This document shows positions 7,082 to 11,876 of a stretch of DNA of 11,876 bases, piece after piece. Source of the DNA: JBECKS01 sp040235395 (GTDB taxonomy: Bacteria > Pseudomonadota > Gammaproteobacteria > Pseudomonadales > JBECKS01); NCBI GenBank assembly GCA_040235395.1, contig JBECKS010000026.1, positions 1 to 11,876 of the forward strand, written 5' to 3'. The position numbers and the translations under genes are program-made. A model generated the notes under the pieces. The model was not told the origin of the DNA and did not search any database. It worked only from the letters and a program-made list of their open reading frames with translations. The first letter of the stretch is position 1. Every line of letters starts with the position of its first letter.

Positions 7082-7095
7082 AAACAAATCCAGAT

Positions 7096-7458
7096 TTAGG
7101 CAATTTCTGTATCCAGGGTGTAAGGAAGTAATGGAGGTAATCCATGTTTTGCTCTGGCTTTAGTGCAAGCTTCCGAAACACTGCCATCAATCTCGTGAGT
7201 CTGGAAATCCCGACAGGGAGTAGGCCGCTGGTCATAGATAGTGCAGCGCACTGTCTGGCCAATATCACCTAACAAGGCATTACAGCGTATAGGTTCACAC
7301 CCTGTACCTTTCATAAAAACACGATGTGATGACAGTCTGTCAGTTAATTCGTCAGGTACCTGACCATCGGCGCTGGAAAGCTCCGCCCAGTAAAAAGATA
7401 CTCTGAAAAAGCTACAACAGGCGCCGCAACTTAAACAAGGATTGGGTTCTGCTACCAT
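7096..7458 (-). CDS. YkgJ-family cysteine cluster protein
   Basis: This 120-residue protein begins MVAEPNPCLSCGACCSFFRVSFYW, the signature of the YkgJ/UPF0153 zinc- or iron-binding cysteine-cluster proteins, whose function is not well defined. The cysteines fall at 8, 11, 14, 15, then 54, 59, 72, 82 and 98, with C-x12-C and CTIYDQRPTPCRDF segments typical of the family. The frame is open to an ATG at 7509, but the ATG at 7458 is preferred because family members start just before the CxxCGACC motif and a GGAG lies about 10 bases upstream. It follows the lipoprotein gene on the same strand with a 107-base gap and may share its transcript. It is convergent with orn across the repeat element. Confidence 0.88.
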   Translation of the reverse strand: MVAEPNPCLSCGACCSFFRVSFYWAELSSADGQVPDELTDRLSSHRVFMKGTGCEPIRCNALLGDIGQTVRCTIYDQRPTPCRDFQTHEIDGSVSEACTKARAKHGLPPLLPYTLDTEIA

Positions 7459-7565
7459 GAAACGCACGCTCCAGGAACACACGCTAGACAACAAAGGAGC
7501 GCTGAGCATAAGTAGGCTTTTCAGGAAAGTCTATTGAATTTTATCAGGTGAAAGCGTTAATTTTT

Positions 7566-9182
7566 TTACCATCTATTTTCGCTATCACAGTGATGTTTTT
7601 TGAGTTGCGAAAAGGTTTGGGCGTTGGCACTTAAGGCTTTCTCAAGGCTGTTAAATACACCTTGTTTGTTACCTCGTTTGCACATTGGATTACTAGCATC
7701 CAGTTTCCTTACCTGAAGATACTTGGTCACGACGTTCTTGTTCCTATCCCTATGGTTGCTATCGTTTTGCTCTTCGACACAGTAAACCATTTTGTAGGCA
7801 GCTACTGAATAGTTTGCAGCAGATGAACCAACGGGTGCTTCTTTAGGTGCGGAGCTTTGATAGAAAGCTCCTGTGTCAATTTGATAACAGGCTCCATTAC
7901 TTGAACTTTCCTCTTGGGTAGCCGCAGGCACGGCAACAGGAGTTTGGATAACAGGTGCTGAGTTTATGTTTGTTGTTGTTTGTGTTGTGTTGGCAGCGAC
8001 TGCGCTTGTTCCTGCTGCTGTGTTAGCGATAACCTCGTTAGGAATGACATCCATGCCTTTCTTGCCTTTTTTCTTTTTGTTGCTTTTGTCAGCTTTATTA
8101 GTCTTATTTTTATCTTTTTGTTTTTTCATCTTGTCTTTCTTTTGTTTTCCTTTCGCTTCTCCATTTTCCTGCTGTTGATCACTAGTCATTTGATTGGTGT
8201 TAGACGATGGATGTTTAGCAAGCTGTTGGTTTTGGTGTTGAGTTTGAAGCTCAGCCGGCGTGTGTCTTTGAGTTACAGGAGTCCGTGTTGTTTTTGTCAC
8301 AGTATTTTTATTTTTCCCAGACTGTTTCATCGCTAAAGCATATTGTTGGTCCAATACTTGTTGGTTAATGCTGTTGATTTGGGGTTGTGTGTTGTTCTGC
8401 GCGGAATATTGGTTTGTGTTTTGTCCCGTGGTCTGACCCGCGCTCTGCGTAGGTGCAGTAATAGGTACATATTGTGTTGTGGGTGCGTTATACATATAAG
8501 CCTGTTGCAACTGTTTAGGATAATAAACCTCCATAAAAATATGCTTGGGTGTAAAACCATCAGCATCAACAATATCATCACGAGCGCCCAACTGAACCAG
8601 AATGACATACAGATAAGTAGACTGTGAGCGATAATATTTAAAGTTCTGGTCAGCACCGTGTTCGACAACAGAGCCTGCCGCATAAAACAGAGGTGTTCTT
8701 CTTTTCCCCAAATTGCCTGGGTAGTTCAGGTCTGCACCCAAGCTCATCAGTTTTCTGATGTCCTGTTCCGGAACCTGAGGAATAAGCATGTTGTTTGTTG
8801 CAAGTGTGGTGTTATTGAAACGCTGGTCTTCATTCATGCGGTAACGTTGAAAAGCATTGTGCAAACAGTTCACTCGGTTCAGGTTCACGAGCCCCTGGGT
8901 CGCGGCAACTTCAATTTTTCTCAAGTTGTTGAACTCAGGATTGTTAAAGGCGGGGTAAGATGTCTGCCCCAATGACCACTGAACACCTAGGTCATAACAG
9001 GCCTGCCGAGTCATCCATTCTTTTTGTTGAGGCGTGTATTGATTGCCTTGCATGATAATGGTGAACTGGTAAACAGATGCTTGTTGAGCGTTGGTCATTA
9101 CCTGCATGGAGCCACATGCAGAAATCAGGGTGAGGGTAATGAGGGTAAAAAGTGTCAGTACTGGATGTTTTATTGTTTTCAT
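7566..9182 (-). CDS. Large lipoprotein with ankyrin-like segments and a lysine-rich tract, function unknown
   Basis: I do not recognise this 538-residue protein as a named family. The signal peptide ends in a lipobox, LISAC-G, so C23 should be lipidated; glycine at +2 favours the outer membrane. Residues about 24-135 form a cysteine-containing domain (C62, C106). Residues 141-170 (KLMSLGADLNYPG...TPLFYAAG) and 194-218 (LVQLGARDDIVDADGFTPKHI) resemble degenerate ankyrin repeats. Residues about 235-340 are rich in Gln, Asn and Thr, then 344-375 hold 18 lysines in 32 residues. After an Ala/Thr linker, a C-terminal domain (about 430-538) has four cysteines (432, 468, 501, 532). The six non-lipidated cysteines could form disulfides, which is inference. 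The ATG is preceded by AAGG at 8-base spacing; a GTG lies one codon earlier. A role at the cell surface or in binding an anionic polymer is only a guess. Confidence 0.85.
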   Translation of the reverse strand: MKTIKHPVLTLFTLITLTLISACGSMQVMTNAQQASVYQFTIIMQGNQYTPQQKEWMTRQACYDLGVQWSLGQTSYPAFNNPEFNNLRKIEVAATQGLVNLNRVNCLHNAFQRYRMNEDQRFNNTTLATNNMLIPQVPEQDIRKLMSLGADLNYPGNLGKRRTPLFYAAGSVVEHGADQNFKYYRSQSTYLYVILVQLGARDDIVDADGFTPKHIFMEVYYPKQLQQAYMYNAPTTQYVPITAPTQSAGQTTGQNTNQYSAQNNTQPQINSINQQVLDQQYALAMKQSGKNKNTVTKTTRTPVTQRHTPAELQTQHQNQQLAKHPSSNTNQMTSDQQQENGEAKGKQKKDKMKKQKDKNKTNKADKSNKKKKGKKGMDVIPNEVIANTAAGTSAVAANTTQTTTNINSAPVIQTPVAVPAATQEESSSNGACYQIDTGAFYQSSAPKEAPVGSSAANYSVAAYKMVYCVEEQNDSNHRDRNKNVVTKYLQVRKLDASNPMCKRGNKQGVFNSLEKALSANAQTFSQLKKHHCDSENRW

Positions 9183-9357
9183 CACGTGAGCCTTATTATT
9201 TTTATAGTGAATGCCTTGAATCTTATCGCATGCTTGAAAAAAATGAAGAAAAGAATGATCTTGGTGGTGACGGCGCTTAATAATTCATAAAAAACAATAA
9301 GTTAATGACTAATAGCTAAAACTGAATCAATCGTAAGGTAGAGAATCGGGAGAAAAG
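9183..9357. promoter_or_regulatory. Divergent intergenic region, lipoprotein / epoxide-hydrolase-like gene
   Basis: This AT-rich 175 bp gap separates two divergent genes and must carry both start signals. TATAAA on the minus strand (rc of TTTATA near 9200) is a possible -10 for the lipoprotein gene, but no good -35 accompanies it. For the plus-strand gene I see only a clear ribosome binding site, GGGAG at 9348-9352. No hairpin or repeat stands out. Confidence 0.3.
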
Positions 9358-9732
9358 ATGATGGCAAATGACAATGTGAAAATCATTAAGGGCTTTATTG
9401 AATGCTGGTCTTCGCTAGATGTAGATAAAATAACTGAATTTTTCAGCGACAATGCCTGTTATCACAACATGCCGATTGATCCTGTGTATGGAAAGGAAAA
9501 TATTCGCAATTTTATCAAAGCCTTTATTTCCACATGGGAGCAGACGGAATGGGATATTCTAAAAATAGCAGCTGAGGGAAATTACGTTTTTGCAGAGCGA
9601 TTGGATAGAACCAAAGCAAGTACGGGTAGCGTTGATTTACCCTGTCTGGGTGTTTTTGAACTGGAAAATGGGAAGATAAAACTCTGGCGGGATTACTTTG
9701 ATATGACAACTTATTTAAAAATTCTGAAATAA
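9358..9732 (+). CDS. NTF2-fold protein of the limonene-1,2-epoxide hydrolase family
   Basis: This 124-residue protein has the small alpha+beta barrel pattern of the SnoaL/NTF2-like superfamily and matches the limonene-1,2-epoxide hydrolase (LEH) branch by its active-site residues. Y35 and N37 in CYHNMPIDPVYG, R81 and D83 in AERLDRT, and D112 in WRDYFDM correspond to the LEH Tyr/Asn water-positioning pair and the Asp-Arg-Asp catalytic triad. The Asn to first Asp distance (46) equals that of LEH. It is shorter than the 149-residue LEH, mainly at the N-terminus. GGGAG lies 5 bases before the ATG at 9358 and 8 before a second ATG at 9361; either could be used. It ends 9 bases before the convergent queG stop. 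Hydrolysis of a hydrophobic or lipid epoxide is the family-based prediction; the substrate is unknown. Confidence 0.82.
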   Translation: MMANDNVKIIKGFIECWSSLDVDKITEFFSDNACYHNMPIDPVYGKENIRNFIKAFISTWEQTEWDILKIAAEGNYVFAERLDRTKASTGSVDLPCLGVFELENGKIKLWRDYFDMTTYLKILK

Positions 9733-9741
9733 AGTTAATTT

Positions 9742-10845
9742 CTAGAGGCTATTCTGTTTTTGTTTCAGATTTTTCATAGCCCATAACACATGTTCTTTTA
9801 CCAGTTCGCTTTCATCATTTTTTCTTGATTCCAGTGCTTTGATATTCGTAGAAGAGGGCCGTGCATTTCCCAATGCAACAGCGATATTCCTAAGCCAAGC
9901 CTCGTAGCCCGTTCGATGAATGGGTGAGCCTTCAGTATTTTTTTTGAATTCCTGTTCACTCCAGGAAAAAAGTTCCACCAACTGGATATCATTTAGCTGT
10001 TTTCTTGGAGAGAAATCTTTTTCATTGCTGAGTTGAGCGTATTTATTCCATGGGCACACCAGTTGGCAATCATCACAACCAAAAATTCGATTTCCCATTA
10101 AGGGGCGAAGCTCAACAGGGATGCTGCTTTTATGTTCGATGGTGAGGTAGGAAATACAACGACGTGCATCAAGCACTTTATCGCTAACAAATGCCTTGGT
10201 TGGACAAAAATCCATGCAAGCTGTACAGGTTCCGCAGTGATGTGAAACAGCTTCGTCAACAGGTAAAGGTAAATCAATCAATATTTCTGCAAGAAAAAAC
10301 CAGGAGCCCGCATCACGATTCAAAATCATGGTGTTTTTACCCACCCAGCCAATACCTGATTTGCGAGCAAGTGCTCGTTCGAGAATGGGTGCACTATCTA
10401 CAAAAACGCGATAGCCAAAGGGTCCAATATGTTGTTCAATTTTATTGGCAAGCGCTTGCAGTCTTTTTCTAATCAGTTTGTGGTAATCCCTGCCTAAAGC
10501 GTAACGTGCTATATAGGCTTTATCTTGCGCTTGCAGCTCTTCGATAAGTTGTAAATCTTTAGGAATATCTTCCTTCAGGTAATCCATTCTCAGATTAATG
10601 GAACGTAGCGTGCCCGGCACAAGTTGTTCAGGATGAGAACGTTTGCTTCCATGGGCAGCCATGTAATGCATTTCACCTTGATAGTGCTGGTCTAGCCAGT
10701 CCTGCAAATATTTTTCATCTTCCGCTAACTCAACATCACTAATGGCACATTGTTGAAATCCAAATTCGCGCGACCAGTCTTTAATATCGCTTGCAAGTGC
10801 TACCAGCTGTTCTGGATGCTCTGGATTAAAAGTGTGTGCTGACAT
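9742..10845 (-). CDS. queG: Epoxyqueuosine reductase
   Basis: QueG carries out the last step of queuosine synthesis on tRNA, reducing epoxyqueuosine to queuosine with a cobalamin cofactor and two [4Fe-4S] clusters. The 367 residues fit the family. FVDSAPILERALARKSGIGWVGKNT (D150 the likely proton donor) marks the cobalamin/active-site domain. C204, C207, C210 and C214 form the first ferredoxin-like motif, and C257, C260 and C264 in GCDDCQLVCPWN the second, with C230 between. A HEAT-like C-terminal tail (about 305-367: IHRTGYEAWLRNIAVALGN) is typical. The ATG start lacks a strong ribosome binding site. It is divergent from nnr, as in E. coli, and convergent with the epoxide-hydrolase-like gene. 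Confidence 0.97.
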   Translation of the reverse strand: MSAHTFNPEHPEQLVALASDIKDWSREFGFQQCAISDVELAEDEKYLQDWLDQHYQGEMHYMAAHGSKRSHPEQLVPGTLRSINLRMDYLKEDIPKDLQLIEELQAQDKAYIARYALGRDYHKLIRKRLQALANKIEQHIGPFGYRVFVDSAPILERALARKSGIGWVGKNTMILNRDAGSWFFLAEILIDLPLPVDEAVSHHCGTCTACMDFCPTKAFVSDKVLDARRCISYLTIEHKSSIPVELRPLMGNRIFGCDDCQLVCPWNKYAQLSNEKDFSPRKQLNDIQLVELFSWSEQEFKKNTEGSPIHRTGYEAWLRNIAVALGNARPSSTNIKALESRKNDESELVKEHVLWAMKNLKQKQNSL

Positions 10846-10953
10846 AAAGTTATCTTTAAGCTAAAGATGATAGTGCGTAAATCTATCATAGTTGTTTAAG
10901 ACATGAACGCGCACGACAATTGAAAAATATAAAGAAAAGCGTCAGGTATCAGA
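10846..10953. promoter_or_regulatory. Divergent queG/nnr promoter region with two overlapping palindromes
   Basis: Two perfect 7 bp dyads overlap near the queG start: ATCTTTA-AGC-TAAAGAT (10852-10868) and ATGATAG-N9-CTATCAT (10867-10889). The second contains TATGAT on the minus strand, a possible queG -10. For nnr, TTGTTT at 10892-10897 and GACAAT at 10915-10920 are 17 bases apart, a moderate sigma-70 match. A repressor site or an mRNA leader hairpin are both possible; neither is proved. Confidence 0.35.
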
Positions 10954-11876
10954 ATGAATTCAAGCAGTCAGGGAAAAATCGAAGGCATCAGGCTTTATAC
11001 GGCGGAGCAGTGCCAGTCGCTGGATAGATTTGCCATTGAAAACTTAAAAGTACCTTCTTATGAACTGATGACGAGAGCTGCTGCTTCAGCGAATGAATTA
11101 ATTGCCAAACGTTGGCCGAAAATCAGAAAGGTATGCATTGTTTGTGGCGGTGGTAACAATGGTGGTGATGGCCTTGTTCTTGCGCGCTTACTGAAGGCCT
11201 CGGGCATGGTTTGTGAAGTATTCATGCTTGCACATCCTGACAAGCTCAAGGGAGATGCTGAGCGTGCCTATCAGGATGCCAAAACAGCTTCAGTCACTAT
11301 CAAATCCCTAGACGATGAAACTGGTTTTCAGGCGAGCCTTGATCAAGCCGAGCTGATCGTTGATGCAATGTTGGGCACCGGAAGTAAAGGTGCATTACGC
11401 AAGGAAGTTGAAGCCTGCGTGCAGAAGATGAATGCGTCCGTTAAAACGGTATTGGCATTGGATATACCAACCGGTGTAAATGCAGATACGGGCGATGTAC
11501 AAGGCATGGCGATTGATGCTGATGTCACCCTGACTTTTCTCGCGATGAAACCGGGTCTTATCACTGGTGCTGCAGTTGATGTGGTGGGAACCGTGGTTGT
11601 TGATTCCCTGGAACTTCCTGAAAGTGTGTTTGAACATGTGGAAACAAGCTGCAGGGCTGTTGCTTATGGGTATTTACGTTCCTTACTGCCTAAGCGGGAT
11701 GTGAACAGCCATAAAGGCAAGCAAGGGTATGTACTGTTAGTCGGTGGTGATCAGGGCTTTGGAGGTGCAATTGCCTTGGCGGCACAGGCAGCGTTGCGAG
11801 TGGGTGCTGGTCTTGTGAGCGTTGCCTGCCATCCCGATAACGCTGCTATGGTGACCTCTGTTCAGCCTGAGGTGAT
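10954..11876 (+). CDS. nnr: Bifunctional NAD(P)H-hydrate epimerase / ADP-dependent dehydratase (3' truncated)
   Basis: Nnr (E. coli YjeF) repairs damaged NAD(P)HX: an N-terminal epimerase interconverts the R and S forms and a C-terminal kinase-like domain dehydrates the S form using ADP. The 307 codons seen, of about 500 expected, include the YjeF_N motifs CGGGNNGGDGLVLARLL (about 66-82), DAMLGTGSKGALR, LDIPTGVNADTG and TLTFLAMKPGL. After a linker the dehydratase domain begins with SHKGKQGYVLLVGGDQGFGGAI and RVGAGLVSVACHP, and then the window ends. The ATG at 10954 starts just before the conserved LYTAEQ segment. Its ribosome binding site is weak (CAGGTATCAGA). In E. coli the next genes are tsaE, amiB and mutL, so those are expected beyond the edge. 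Confidence 0.95.
   Translation, partial: MNSSSQGKIEGIRLYTAEQCQSLDRFAIENLKVPSYELMTRAAASANELIAKRWPKIRKVCIVCGGGNNGGDGLVLARLLKASGMVCEVFMLAHPDKLKGDAERAYQDAKTASVTIKSLDDETGFQASLDQAELIVDAMLGTGSKGALRKEVEACVQKMNASVKTVLALDIPTGVNADTGDVQGMAIDADVTLTFLAMKPGLITGAAVDVVGTVVVDSLELPESVFEHVETSCRAVAYGYLRSLLPKRDVNSHKGKQGYVLLVGGDQGFGGAIALAAQAALRVGAGLVSVACHPDNAAMVTSVQPEV

Noticed and set aside
6886..7083. Open frame of 65 codons after orn
   Set aside because: It lies wholly inside the inverted-repeat element, lacks a ribosome binding site, and its codons simply follow the palindromes.
6863..7095. Possible tRNA-Gly gene after orn, as in E. coli
   Set aside because: No acceptor stem, D-loop or GTTCGA-type T-loop sequence is present; the hairpins do not fit a cloverleaf.
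7966..8336. Plus-strand frames opposite the lysine-rich tract, rich in Phe and Leu and looking like membrane proteins
   Set aside because: Antisense of AAA/AAG codons reads as TTT/CTT, so the hydrophobic look is an artefact of the lysine-rich gene on the other strand.
9723..9775. TCTGAAA...TTTCAGA pair between the convergent LEH-like and queG genes as a shared terminator
   Set aside because: The arms are short and AT-rich with a loop of over 30 bases, so it is not a convincing intrinsic terminator.

Overview
The window looks like chromosomal DNA of a gammaproteobacterium with a GC content in the mid-40s percent (judged by eye). The main reason is gene order: rsgA and orn are divergent, and queG and nnr are divergent, in the same relative orientation as in the E. 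coli rsgA/orn ... queG/nnr block. Here the block is interrupted between orn and queG by three accessory genes and a repeat. I cannot name the genus.

Layout. (1) 1-3285, plus strand: the end of a surface-sugar gene cluster. It holds the tail of an unidentified (possibly HAD-like) protein, a DegT-family sugar aminotransferase, and a large membrane-anchored NDP-sugar 4,6-dehydratase of the PglF/WbpM/CapD type. The last two genes would act in sequence: the dehydratase makes a 4-keto-6-deoxy sugar nucleotide and the aminotransferase aminates it. (2) 3286-3930: a non-coding mosaic, mainly a roughly 500 bp element with about 70 bp terminal inverted repeats and many internal hairpins, followed by another palindrome. 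(3) 3931-6208, minus strand: a family III (CaiB/BaiF) CoA-transferase gene downstream of rsgA, probably co-transcribed with it. (4) 6317-6862, plus strand: orn, followed by a second, smaller imperfect inverted-repeat element (about 6870-7081). (5) 7096-9182, minus strand: a YkgJ-family cysteine-cluster protein and, upstream of it, a large unusual lipoprotein with ankyrin-like segments, a Gln/Asn-rich linker and a strongly lysine-rich tract. (6) 9358-9732, plus strand: a small NTF2-fold protein that keeps the limonene-1,2-epoxide hydrolase active-site residues. (7) 9742-10845, minus strand: queG (tRNA queuosine maturation), convergent with the previous gene. (8) 10954 to the window end, plus strand: nnr, the NAD(P)HX repair enzyme, truncated by the window edge.

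The housekeeping genes (ribosome assembly, oligoribonucleotide decay, tRNA modification, cofactor repair) are conventional. The least explained content is the two inverted-repeat elements and the lysine-rich lipoprotein. I found no tRNA, rRNA, CRISPR array, transposase or obvious defence system.
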